The notes beneath the pieces are model-generated. The model was not told where the DNA came from and did not search any database. It saw only the letters and a list, made by a program, of their open reading frames with translations. A program made the translations under genes and the position numbers. A stretch of DNA of 64,000 nucleotides, taken from JANYCO01 sp035535995 (lineage in GTDB: Bacteria > Bacteroidota > Bacteroidia > Cytophagales > Cytophagaceae). How positions within the stretch are numbered: the stretch's first letter is position 1; each line of letters begins with the position of its first letter. The stretch covers positions 1-64,000 of the forward strand of contig DATLOZ010000001.1 in NCBI GenBank assembly GCA_035535995.1. Reading direction: 5' to 3'. This document shows, piece after piece, positions 1 through 7,509 of this stretch.

Positions 1-2
1 TA

Positions 3-59
3 AAGAAAGGTGATATAGTACCGTTGAGAATTAATTCAGAGAAAATTCATTTGTTTTAA
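3..59 (+). CDS. C-terminal tail of an upstream gene, possibly an ABC transporter ATPase
   Basis: The frame is open from the left edge of the window to a TAA at 57-59 and gives the tail KKGDIVPLRINSEKIHLF. The pattern of Gly-Asp, a hydrophobic run, Arg-Ile-Asn and Glu-Lys-Ile-His resembles the TOBE domain that closes many ABC transporter ATP-binding subunits. Only 18 residues are visible, so the identification is a suggestion. The gene would be read in the same direction as the OmpA-family gene that follows. Confidence 0.35.
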   Translation, partial: KKGDIVPLRINSEKIHLF

Positions 60-103
60 ACTAAAGGGTGGTTAGTTGTGGGGCACCACTGTATTGTTGG
101 CGA

Positions 104-129
104 AACAAAATGATTTTTCTATATTAACT
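104..129. repeat. 26-bp direct repeat, copy 1 (copy 2 at 2358-2383)
   Basis: A perfect 26-bp sequence running from AACAAAATGA to TATATTAACT occurs just upstream of the OmpA/PD40 gene and again about 90 bp after its stop. The gene therefore lies between identical short direct repeats. This could mark a past insertion or duplication of the gene, or be a dispersed intergenic word. Confidence 0.7.
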
Positions 130-151
130 TATAAAACCTACTACTAACCCC

Positions 152-2269
152 ATGAAAAAAAATCTTCTGTTCGCTTTCCTCTTTTTTTCGCTCGAGGTTT
201 TTTCCCAAAATCCAATTCTTTTTTCCGACGAATTTGACAACAACAATCAAAAATGGACGACGAATGATTTGCTTTCTGCTATTACTACCACCGCCGACTA
301 TACAGCGACGATCTCTAATGGTAAGTACCATATCCACGCCAGAAAAAATGCACTAAGCTGCCACTTCGCTTTTCCTCTAAACGACGACAAAGATTATTCA
401 TTTGAAATTCCTTTTATCACTGAGATCCCGTTCAATTATGTAGAAATGTATTTCTATAGTTATTATGGCAATCAGTTTACTTTTCGTTTTTACAGCGACA
501 ATACTTATTCCATTTATACAATCAAAAATAACGTAAATGTCAATATCAACAGGGGCACAAACGCTTCGCGATGCTTTGCAAGCAGCCCGGCTATTGCGTT
601 GAAAAGAGACGTCGTGATGAAAATTGAAAGACAGGGAATTCATACTTCTTTTTATATTAATAATGTCCAGCTGGAAACTTTCGACAACCTTGCCCTTCCT
701 GGAAATAAAGCCGGCTTCAGAGTAGGAGAAAATTCAAAAGTAGCAGTAGAACGATTTACTATTTACCAAGACAACAATGGGATCAATTTATCCAAACAAC
801 ATAATGTTGGGATTAAACGCGCACTCCTGAGTACAAATGTTAATTCCAGTGTTCCAGAGCTTGGACCAATCATTACTGCCGATGGAAAAAATCTTTATTT
901 CAACCGTCGTGATCGGTTTGACAATCCGGCGGCAAGAAATAACGAATGCGATGACATCTGGGTATCGCCGCTACAGGTCGATAGCAGCTGGGGCCCGGCA
1001 CAAAAATTGCCGTTCCCGATCAACGATGCAACAAACAACGACATCATTTCTATAAGCCCGGACAACAATACTTTATTCATGTCCGACAAATCCTGCGACC
1101 CAACTTCTCATATAAAATTCTGGACTTCACATCGCACTACAACCGGCTGGAGCAATCCTACGCCAATGGACATGATCAACAGTTATGATCTTGACAAATA
1201 CACTGAAGTAACGCTTTCTGCCGATGGGAAAACCGTAATCATCGCACTGCGTCGGGACGATACGATGGGAGAGCCAGATCTCTATGTTTCTTTTCTTGGA
1301 AAAGACAGCGTATGGTCGGAGCCGAAAAATCTTGGAAAAACGGTGAATACACTGGGCCTGGATTTCGCGCCATTCCTGGCCGCCGATGGTGTCACACTTT
1401 ATTATTCCACCGATGGCCTTCCAGGATATGGCGACGAAGATGTGTTCGTGACACGCCGCCTGGACGATACCTGGACAAATTGGTCGACTCCTGAAAACTT
1501 AGGTACGAATGTAAACAGTGCTTATTGGGACGCTTATTATTCTGTGAATGCTTCGGGTACCTACGCTTTTTTAAATTCTCATGAATCGGAAACCACTTTG
1601 GAAGATATCTTCCAGATAAAATTATTCGGCAACAATGCGATTAATCCGGTGGTGATCGTAGAAGGGAAAGTGCTCGACAACAAAACCAAAATGCCGGTAG
1701 AAGCGTTGATCTCTTATGAAATTTTACCCGAAGGAAAAGACGCCGGACTTGCGCGATCGAATCCTTCTACAGGAGAATACAAAATTATTTTACCTTACGG
1801 GAAAACCTATGGATACAGGGCCGAAGCGAAAGGATATATTTCCGTGAATGAACATTTTGATCTTGCCGATCCGAAACAATACCAGGAGATCAATAAAGAT
1901 CTGTTTTTGATTCCTATTGAAGTAGGACAAACGCTTAAGCTAAACAATGTTTTTTTCGTACAAAGCAAAGCGGAAATGCTTCCTTCTTCTTATCCTGAAC
2001 TTGATCGTCTGGTAAAGATCATGAAAGACAATCCTACTATGGAAATAGAACTGCGCGGCTATACCGACAACCAAGGGGATGCGAAGAAAAATATAGCGCT
2101 TTCGCAACAAAGGGTAGATGTTGTAAAAAATTATATGGTTACAAGAGGAATACCAGCCAGGCATATCCAGGGCAAAGGCTTCGGCGGCGCAAACCCTATT
2201 GCAGACAACAGCAAAGAAGAAACAAGGAAATTGAACAGACGTGTGGAGTTTGTGATTGTAAAGAAATAA
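152..2269 (+). CDS. OmpA-family envelope protein with PD40 propeller
   Basis: This 705-residue protein is probably an outer-membrane or periplasmic protein that anchors the envelope to peptidoglycan. It opens with a Sec signal peptide (KKNLL, then a hydrophobic stretch to VFSQ). Residues about 20-220 look like a beta-rich LamG-like domain. Residues about 230-510 carry PD40/WD40-like blades of the form 'ADGK.LYF' (for example ITADGKNLYF, SPDNNTLFMS, LSADGKTVII). A carboxypeptidase-regulatory-like segment follows (about 525-585). The last 115 residues form an OmpA C-terminal domain with the GYTDNQGDAKKN and LNRRVEFVI signatures that bind meso-diaminopimelate. Homologues with this layout are common in Bacteroidota and some sit in T9SS or gliding loci, but no T9SS core gene adjoins this one. 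It stands alone, between short direct repeats. Confidence 0.88.
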   Translation: MKKNLLFAFLFFSLEVFSQNPILFSDEFDNNNQKWTTNDLLSAITTTADYTATISNGKYHIHARKNALSCHFAFPLNDDKDYSFEIPFITEIPFNYVEMYFYSYYGNQFTFRFYSDNTYSIYTIKNNVNVNINRGTNASRCFASSPAIALKRDVVMKIERQGIHTSFYINNVQLETFDNLALPGNKAGFRVGENSKVAVERFTIYQDNNGINLSKQHNVGIKRALLSTNVNSSVPELGPIITADGKNLYFNRRDRFDNPAARNNECDDIWVSPLQVDSSWGPAQKLPFPINDATNNDIISISPDNNTLFMSDKSCDPTSHIKFWTSHRTTTGWSNPTPMDMINSYDLDKYTEVTLSADGKTVIIALRRDDTMGEPDLYVSFLGKDSVWSEPKNLGKTVNTLGLDFAPFLAADGVTLYYSTDGLPGYGDEDVFVTRRLDDTWTNWSTPENLGTNVNSAYWDAYYSVNASGTYAFLNSHESETTLEDIFQIKLFGNNAINPVVIVEGKVLDNKTKMPVEALISYEILPEGKDAGLARSNPSTGEYKIILPYGKTYGYRAEAKGYISVNEHFDLADPKQYQEINKDLFLIPIEVGQTLKLNNVFFVQSKAEMLPSSYPELDRLVKIMKDNPTMEIELRGYTDNQGDAKKNIALSQQRVDVVKNYMVTRGIPARHIQGKGFGGANPIADNSKEETRKLNRRVEFVIVKK

Positions 2270-2357
2270 GAATAATTTTTGCTGGCAATCAAAAAGGACG
2301 GCAACATGATCATTCTCTCCCTTGTTCTGTGGCACACAGAACATTTCTTTCAAGTAT

Positions 2358-2383
2358 AACAAAATGATTTTTCTATATTAACT
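2358..2383. repeat. 26-bp direct repeat, copy 2
   Basis: Identical to 104-129. It is followed at once by the hairpin at 2389-2408. Confidence 0.7.
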
Positions 2384-2388
2384 GTAGT

Positions 2389-2408
2389 CCCTCGGTTGAA
2401 ACCGAGGG
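2389..2408. terminator. Hairpin downstream of the OmpA/PD40 gene
   Basis: The perfect stem CCCTCGGT/ACCGAGGG has a four-base loop but no T-run on either side. It could be a transcript-stabilising hairpin or a repeat unit; a true intrinsic terminator is less likely. Nearby, the ten-base word TGATCATTCT occurs twice (about 2309 and 2421). Confidence 0.4.
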
Positions 2409-2490
2409 CAAAGGCAAACATGATCATTCTGAAATTGGAAATATGGGATCCTATCAATAGTTACTGAATTCAAAATTCAAAATTTTATAA

Positions 2491-2913
2491 ATGTATTTTT
2501 ATCAAAAACAACTTACCCTCCCCGGCCACAAGCGTGGCTTTCATCTGGTCACTTCCCAAGTGCTGAAAGCTATACCAGAACTGGCTTCTATCAGTACAGG
2601 CATGTTGCAAGTATTCATAAAGCATACTTCCGCAAGTCTTACTATCAACGAAAACGCCGATCCTACGGTGCGGATAGATTTTGAAAGTCATATGAACAAA
2701 CTCGTGCCGGAGAACATGCCTTACTATCGCCACAATACGGAAGGTCCCGACGATATGCCTGCGCACATCAAAGCTTCACTCATGGGAAGTTCTGTGATGA
2801 TCCCGGTGACAAACGGGAGACTAAACATGGGAACCTGGCAAGGCATTTACCTCTGCGAACACCGCGATCATTCAAGTGAGCGGGAGATTGTGATTACTGC
2901 CTGGGGAATGTAA
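2491..2913 (+). CDS. yjbQ: YjbQ-family protein (UPF0047)
   Basis: A 140-residue cytosolic protein of the YjbQ/UPF0047 family, a trimeric single-domain fold that some members use as a weak secondary thiamine-phosphate synthase; the physiological role is unsettled. Family signatures visible are KHTSASLTINENADP, the middle segment RHNTEGPDDMPAHIKAS and the C-terminal GTWQGIYLCEHRD, which carry the conserved His, Asn and Asp cluster. The length is full for the family. The start ATG lies in AT-rich DNA without a Shine-Dalgarno sequence. It converges with metX across a strong two-way terminator. Confidence 0.93.
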   Translation: MYFYQKQLTLPGHKRGFHLVTSQVLKAIPELASISTGMLQVFIKHTSASLTINENADPTVRIDFESHMNKLVPENMPYYRHNTEGPDDMPAHIKASLMGSSVMIPVTNGRLNMGTWQGIYLCEHRDHSSEREIVITAWGM

Positions 2914-2951
2914 ATCAGTTTTGAGTGTGAAGTGTGAGTGAGAGAGAATTT

Positions 2952-2996
2952 GCTGAAATGAGTCGTTGGAGAAAAGCTCCAACAACTCATTTCAGC
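2952..2996. terminator. Bidirectional terminator between yjbQ and metX
   Basis: Arms GCTGAAATGAGT (2952-2963) and ACTCATTTCAGC (2985-2996) pair perfectly. The inner arms GTTGGAG/CTCCAAC extend this to a 19-bp stem with one mismatch and a five-base loop. It lies exactly between the two convergent genes and can serve both strands. Confidence 0.85.
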
Positions 2997-2998
2997 AT

Positions 2999-4036
2999 TT
3001 ATCTTTTATAAAAATTCCGAATCACTTCCGCGATCTCGTTTGTTTCAATGAGGAATCCATCATGACCATAAAGCGAATGCACTTCTGTGTACTGAGCGCC
3101 TTTAATATGTTGCTGGATAAATTTTTGTTCGGAAGGCGGAAAAAGAATATCGCTGCCGATCGCGAGTAGCAAGGCTTTCGACTTTACTTCTGTGAGCGCT
3201 TTCTCTACGCCGCCACGGCCGCGCCCTACGTTATGCGAATCCATTGCATGCGTGAGGTAGAGATAAGAATGACAATTGAAACGCTTCACCAATTTTTCTC
3301 CCTGGTATTGCTGATAAGAAATAGCTTTATAGTTTCCTACTTTATTGCAATCGTCTTCGCTTTGTGTTTTCTGGTAGGTATCGTAGGTTCTGTACGAAAG
3401 CAGCGCTACAGCGCGTGCGGCGGCCATTCCGGCTCTTCCGGCGTCGAGGCGTTCTTCCTTCCAGGTTGGATCTGCTTTGATTGCCATGCGTTGAGCCTCG
3501 TTGAATGCAATTCCCCATGGTGAGTGAAAAGCATTAGTAGCCATCAGCACCAAATGCTCAATGAGCGAAGGCTGAGCGAGCGACCATTCCAGCGCCTGTT
3601 GTCCGCCGAGCGAGCCGCCGAGGCAGGTGTGAATTTTTTCAATACCCAAATGTTTACGCAACAGTTCGTGTGCAGCCACCATGTCGCGGATGGTTACTGT
3701 GGGGAAAGAAAGAAAATAAGGTTTTCCGGTTTGAGGGTTGATCTCTGTGGGGCCGCTGGTACCGTAACAAGAGCCAAGAATATTGGCACAAACGATGAAG
3801 TAATCTTCCGGATTATATAAAAATCCTTCGCCTACCAGACCCGGCCACCAGCTTACTGGATCAGCGTTGGCGGTGAGTGCATGGCATACCCATACTACGT
3901 TGTTTTTTTCTTTATTCAACGTGCCATAGGTAGAATAATTTATTTTCACCTCGGAGATTTTTTCTCCCGATTCAAAATAAAAATCGCCTGTATATAGATA
4001 ATTTTTGTTCTCCACTTTATTGATCACTTGCTGCAT
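2999..4036 (-). CDS. metX: Homoserine O-acetyltransferase
   Basis: MetX makes O-acetyl-L-homoserine from homoserine and acetyl-CoA, the committed step to methionine. The product is a 345-residue alpha/beta hydrolase-fold enzyme. The nucleophile Ser142 is in the elbow GGSLGG, Asp296 in SDILFPPSEQ and His325 in GHDGFLIE; the oxyanion segment NILGSCYGTSGP is present. The reading frame stays open upstream to a TTG at 4090, but that extension overlaps the leader elements and is not family-like, so I chose the ATG at 4034-4036, which is followed by the expected YTGDFYFESGEKI region. The gene lies behind a SAM-I riboswitch and a polycysteine mini-ORF, fitting methionine (and perhaps cysteine) control. 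It appears monocistronic. Confidence 0.93.
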   Translation of the reverse strand: MQQVINKVENKNYLYTGDFYFESGEKISEVKINYSTYGTLNKEKNNVVWVCHALTANADPVSWWPGLVGEGFLYNPEDYFIVCANILGSCYGTSGPTEINPQTGKPYFLSFPTVTIRDMVAAHELLRKHLGIEKIHTCLGGSLGGQQALEWSLAQPSLIEHLVLMATNAFHSPWGIAFNEAQRMAIKADPTWKEERLDAGRAGMAAARAVALLSYRTYDTYQKTQSEDDCNKVGNYKAISYQQYQGEKLVKRFNCHSYLYLTHAMDSHNVGRGRGGVEKALTEVKSKALLLAIGSDILFPPSEQKFIQQHIKGAQYTEVHSLYGHDGFLIETNEIAEVIRNFYKR

Positions 4037-4077
4037 GCTTTCAGAATTTAAAATTGAACCAACCTCACGTACTGTTT

Positions 4078-4095
4078 CTAACAGCAGCAATACAT
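4078..4095 (-). CDS. Five-codon leader peptide Met-Tyr-Cys-Cys-Cys
   Basis: The minus strand reads ATG TAT TGC TGC TGT TAG between the riboswitch and metX. Three consecutive Cys codons directly before a stop are very unlikely by chance at this position. The last Cys codons and the stop form the left side of a small hairpin, TGCTGTT/AACAGTA, with a three-base loop. Polycysteine leader peptides that attenuate sulfur genes are known in mycobacteria; extending that idea here is inference. Translation is not shown. Confidence 0.4.
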   Translation of the reverse strand: MYCCC

Positions 4096-4114
4096 TTTAC
4101 AGGATAAAATAAAG

Positions 4115-4144
4115 AGAGAAGAGGAGGCGCTTACGCACGACTCC
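4115..4144 (-). terminator. Expression platform of the SAM riboswitch (attenuator)
   Basis: On the minus strand a GGAG...CTCC hairpin (4123-4144, one internal mismatch) is followed by the pyrimidine-rich tract TCTTCTCTCTTTATTTTAT. The segment CCTCTTCTCT (4115-4124) is also perfectly complementary to AGAGAAGAGG at the 5' side of the aptamer (4278-4287). The two pairings exclude each other. This is what a riboswitch switching between terminator and antiterminator needs. The stem is weak, so termination strength is uncertain. Confidence 0.5.
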
Positions 4145-4184
4145 GTAGAGTAGTAATACGTTCTTACAAGATTTTTCATACAAT

Positions 4185-4298
4185 AATTAATTTATATGCT
4201 CCCGTTTATTCCCGGGAAAGGATTTAGCACCTTACTGTTGAGGTAGGTTGCTAGAGGTTCTCAGAGCCTTTCTCTCCCCTCTTCTCTATAAATCAATT
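4185..4298 (-). promoter_or_regulatory. SAM-I (S-box) riboswitch aptamer
   Basis: The minus strand shows the S-box core: the CTAGCAACC junction, then AAGGTGCTAAATCC, then a P4 hairpin TCCCG/CGGGA. P1 is a 12-bp helix between AATTGATTTATA (4287-4298) and TATAAATTAATT (4185-4196) with one G-T wobble. The aptamer is 114 nt, the usual size. It binds S-adenosylmethionine and would shut off metX when methionine is plentiful. This class commonly precedes methionine genes in Bacteroidota. Confidence 0.92.
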
Positions 4299-4330
4299 AC
4301 TTAAAAGATGAGCAATTGACTTTCGGTACC

Positions 4331-4361
4331 CAAAAGTACAACTGAAAATTGTATTTACAAA
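4331..4361 (-). promoter_or_regulatory. Promoter of the metX leader
   Basis: The minus strand carries TTTG (4358-4361), then exactly 19 nt, then TACTTTTG (4331-4338). This matches the Bacteroidota primary-sigma consensus TTTG-N19-TAnnTTTG. Transcription would start near 4323-4326, giving about 25 nt before the aptamer P1. Confidence 0.75.
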
Positions 4362-4431
4362 TAAAAATGTGGATAAACTTAAGATTCGGATAAAGTGGAA
4401 AGAGCGGTAGTCAACAAGGATACTAGATGTC

Positions 4432-4490
4432 GGATGCCAGATGCCGGATAATTTTTTTATCTGGCATCTGGTATCCGGTATCCGGCATCC
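4432..4490. repeat. GATGCCAGAT-type hairpin element
   Basis: GGATGCCAGATGCCGGATA is followed after eight bases by TATCTGGCATCTGGTATCCGG and TATCCGGCATCC, making nested inverted repeats. The same GATGCCAGAT/ATCTGGCATC hairpin recurs near 47977-48020 and 58436-58463, with a degenerate relative near 56500-56575. It is a dispersed intergenic hairpin family. No gene lies in 4362-4561. Confidence 0.6.
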
Positions 4491-4561
4491 AAATTTTTGC
4501 CTGTCTTACATCTGTATTTCAAGGAGAAATAACTTAAATTTGAAATCTGACAAATTAACCT

Positions 4562-5965
4562 ATGGTCTTTGCGAGTTTAATCTTTCTCTTCCTCTTTCTC
4601 CCGCTCAATCTTGTTCTCTACTACGCCACGAACAACAAAACCTATCGCAACTTACTGCTCATTTTATTTTCCCTTTTCTTCTACGCCTGGGGTGAGCCGG
4701 TGTGGATCATCATTCTTTTTATCGCAGCTACGGTAGACTATGTAAACGGTCTCGCGATCGACCGCTTCCGGGGCACGGTCTGGGCCAAGGTGGGATTGAT
4801 CTCATCGCTCATCGTAAACCTTGGATTGCTTTTTACATTTAAATACTCCGGTTTTCTTTACGAAAATATCAACGCCATTTTTGGCACGCACCTCGATATA
4901 CCCTCCTTTGCTTTGCCGATCGGGCTTTCGTTCTATACGTTTCAAACTATCTCATACGTAGTAGATGTATACAAAGGTGAAGTACCGGCTCAGCGCTCGT
5001 ATATGAAATTCTCCCTCTTCGTTTCGCTCTATCCGCAGCTGGTAGCAGGGCCTATCGTGCGCTACAGTCATATTGCATACGAGATCGATCACCGCACGGT
5101 CAATGTCAACGAGATTCGCGAAGGGATCGGAAGATTTTGTATCGGGCTTTTCAAAAAAGTTTTTTTTGCCAACGTAGCAGGGGAATTAGTAAAACAATAC
5201 CTCGACGGCGATCTCACCTCAATGCCTGTAGCTGCGGCCATTACTGGCATACTAATGTTTACCATTCAGATCTACTTCGATTTTTCAGGATATTCTGATA
5301 TGGCGATCGGCTTGGCGAAAATGTTTGGATTTCATTACCTGGAAAATTTCAACTACCCCTATATCTCCCGCTCTGCAACGGAGTTTTGGAGAAGGTGGCA
5401 TATTTCCCTCGGTTCTTTTTTCCGCGATTATATTTACATCCCGATGGGCGGGAATCGGAAGAATCAGCTCTTCAATCTTTTTGTTGTATGGTTCCTCACC
5501 GGCTTCTGGCACGGCGCAAGCTGGAACTTTATCATCTGGGGGTTGTATTTCGGTTTCCTTGTAGGAATTGAAAAATTATTCCTTGGCAATCTGCTCAACA
5601 AACTTCCGAAATTCGTAGGCCACGTTTATCTGTTGATCGCAACAATACTGGGCTGGACGTTCTTCTACTTCACCGACATGAGCCGGATGAAACAATTCTT
5701 CCGCTTAGTATTCGGGTTGACCGATAATCCTTTCTGGAATTTTGAACTTGAGCTTGTGTTGAAGAATCATATCTTCTGGATCTTCTTTGCCGTGCTTTGC
5801 TGTCTGCCGGTATATCCTGCATTGGTAGGATGGCTGAAAAAAAATTTCAAGGAAACGGGTTGGTTCGATTATGTACTACTCACTTTCTACGCCCTGATCT
5901 TATTGCTCTGCACCGCTTTGCTGGTAGGCAAAAGCTATAACCCATTCCTTTACTTCCGATTCTAA
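4562..5965 (+). CDS. MBOAT-family O-acyltransferase (AlgI-like)
   Basis: A 467-residue multi-spanning membrane enzyme of the MBOAT family, close to AlgI/DltB-type acetyl carriers. It probably moves acetyl groups across the inner membrane for O-acetylation of an exported glycan. The MBOAT signature FWRRWHISLGSFFRDYIYIPMGG and the conserved catalytic-type His317 in FWHGASWNFIIWG are visible, among about ten hydrophobic segments. The start ATG gives the usual short lead into the first membrane segment. It heads an operon: the DHHW gene begins one base after its stop. The acceptor polymer is unknown; peptidoglycan or a surface polysaccharide are both possible. Confidence 0.92.
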   Translation: MVFASLIFLFLFLPLNLVLYYATNNKTYRNLLLILFSLFFYAWGEPVWIIILFIAATVDYVNGLAIDRFRGTVWAKVGLISSLIVNLGLLFTFKYSGFLYENINAIFGTHLDIPSFALPIGLSFYTFQTISYVVDVYKGEVPAQRSYMKFSLFVSLYPQLVAGPIVRYSHIAYEIDHRTVNVNEIREGIGRFCIGLFKKVFFANVAGELVKQYLDGDLTSMPVAAAITGILMFTIQIYFDFSGYSDMAIGLAKMFGFHYLENFNYPYISRSATEFWRRWHISLGSFFRDYIYIPMGGNRKNQLFNLFVVWFLTGFWHGASWNFIIWGLYFGFLVGIEKLFLGNLLNKLPKFVGHVYLLIATILGWTFFYFTDMSRMKQFFRLVFGLTDNPFWNFELELVLKNHIFWIFFAVLCCLPVYPALVGWLKKNFKETGWFDYVLLTFYALILLLCTALLVGKSYNPFLYFRF

Positions 5966-5966
5966 T

Positions 5967-7382
5967 ATGACAGACGCTACACAAAATACCGACGACCAAG
6001 CCACCACCAAACGCTCATGGGTGATCATAGTGGCATTTGTAGCCATCATTATCCTTGGAGGATTTCTATCGCTGGTAATTCCGAAGAAAAAAATTTCGGA
6101 AACGGAAAAAAGAATGCTCTGTCCTTTTCCAACCTTCACTAGCACCAATCTTTTCAGCGGCAACTATGCTGATAGCCTTGAACTTTATTATGCCGATAAT
6201 TTTCCCTTCCGGGAAACGCTTGTACAACTTGCCTCCTCTACCAAAAACCTCTATGGCTACCGCGCCGACGATGTAATGATATACAACATCGAACAAAAAG
6301 ACGAACAAGCTGTAAAAGTAGAGAAGCCCGGCGCCACACAGAAAATGGATACTATCTCAGTAGATAGCATCACTGTAGCACAGCTCGATAGTATGGTAGT
6401 ACTCGATACGATGAAGAACGAGGGTGAATATGTAAAGTCTGTTTTCATCTACGGCGGAAGAGCTTTCCAGATCTTCGGCGGTACGTCCAACACAGCGAAG
6501 TCCTTTGCTTCTATGGTTAATAAATACGAGCAGACCCTGGGAGAAGAGGTAAAATTTTATTGCATGGAAATTCCTACCCCGATCGATTACTATCTTCCAG
6601 CAAAGTATAAAAACAAAAACAATTACGAAAAGAAAAACATCGATCTCCTCTACGCTGCATTAGACTCGGGGGTAGTGCGGGTGCATGCGTTTGAAGAAAT
6701 GCAAAAACACACCGACGAATATTTATTTTTCAACACCGATCACCACTGGACAGGCCGTGGTGCTTACTATGCCTACCGTGCTTTCTGCGAAGCAGCAGGA
6801 TTAAAGCCTTATGAATTATCTCAACTGGAAAGAAAAACCAAGAAGAAATTCCTTGGCTCTTTCTACGGACTTACACACGACAAGCGACTAAAAGAAAATA
6901 TTGACAGTGTAGAATATTTCAAACTTCCGATCGCCACAAAAGCCTGGTACTATATGGATGCAAAATTCAAGAAAGGCGCTTCTACCAAACTTTTCGCAGA
7001 GATCGCTTCCGGTGGAAATAGTTATTCTGTTTTCCTTGGAGGCGATTATCCTTTAATGAAAGTGACTACACCCAACAAGACCGGAAGAAAGATCATGATC
7101 ATCAAAGATTCTTTTGGCAATGCTTTTGCCCCTTTGCTGGCCTTGCATTACGACGAAGTGTATATCGCAGACTATCGTTATTTCAATACTAACATTCCTG
7201 ACTTCATTAAACAAAACAACATCACTGATTTTGTATTCGCACACAATACATTTGTGGTTAATACCCGTTATTCCGTAGTCCGGGAAACCGCGCTGCTAAA
7301 GTCATACAGAGGCCCGGCAGTGTTGCCTAAGAAAGTCATAGTCGATAGTCTGGCGGCACCAGCGGATACTCTTAAAAAGTAA
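5967..7382 (+). CDS. DHHW-family (AlgJ/AlgX-like) acetyltransferase partner
   Basis: A 471-residue protein with a cytoplasmic N-terminus, one membrane anchor (about residues 18-38, VIIVAFVAIIILGGFL) and a large periplasmic domain. The diagnostic DHHW motif is Asp258-His259-His260-Trp261 in FFNTDHHWTGRGAYYAY; a Ser/Asp-containing IIKDSFGNAFAPLL block lies near residue 380. Members of the DHHW/AlgX/AlgJ SGNH-like group accept acetyl groups from an MBOAT protein and pass them to a polysaccharide. The gene follows the MBOAT gene with one base between, so the two are surely cotranscribed. Residues about 100-145 form an Asp/Val-rich linker-like insert. Confidence 0.87.
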   Translation: MTDATQNTDDQATTKRSWVIIVAFVAIIILGGFLSLVIPKKKISETEKRMLCPFPTFTSTNLFSGNYADSLELYYADNFPFRETLVQLASSTKNLYGYRADDVMIYNIEQKDEQAVKVEKPGATQKMDTISVDSITVAQLDSMVVLDTMKNEGEYVKSVFIYGGRAFQIFGGTSNTAKSFASMVNKYEQTLGEEVKFYCMEIPTPIDYYLPAKYKNKNNYEKKNIDLLYAALDSGVVRVHAFEEMQKHTDEYLFFNTDHHWTGRGAYYAYRAFCEAAGLKPYELSQLERKTKKKFLGSFYGLTHDKRLKENIDSVEYFKLPIATKAWYYMDAKFKKGASTKLFAEIASGGNSYSVFLGGDYPLMKVTTPNKTGRKIMIIKDSFGNAFAPLLALHYDEVYIADYRYFNTNIPDFIKQNNITDFVFAHNTFVVNTRYSVVRETALLKSYRGPAVLPKKVIVDSLAAPADTLKK

Positions 7383-7509
7383 TGAAGATTAAATTCCAAA
7401 CTGAAAATAGTTACAGTAGTTCCGCCACTCTTAGAGGATCGAATAATTTTGGTTTGATTTTTGAAACTAACGCAAGCAATAACAGGTTATAACTGGCAAA
7501 AGAATACGA

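Noticed and set aside
4037..4090. Extension of metX to a TTG start at 4090
   Set aside because: It would overlap the polycysteine mini-ORF and hairpin, and the extra residues do not resemble the family N-terminus; the ATG at 4034-4036 fits better.
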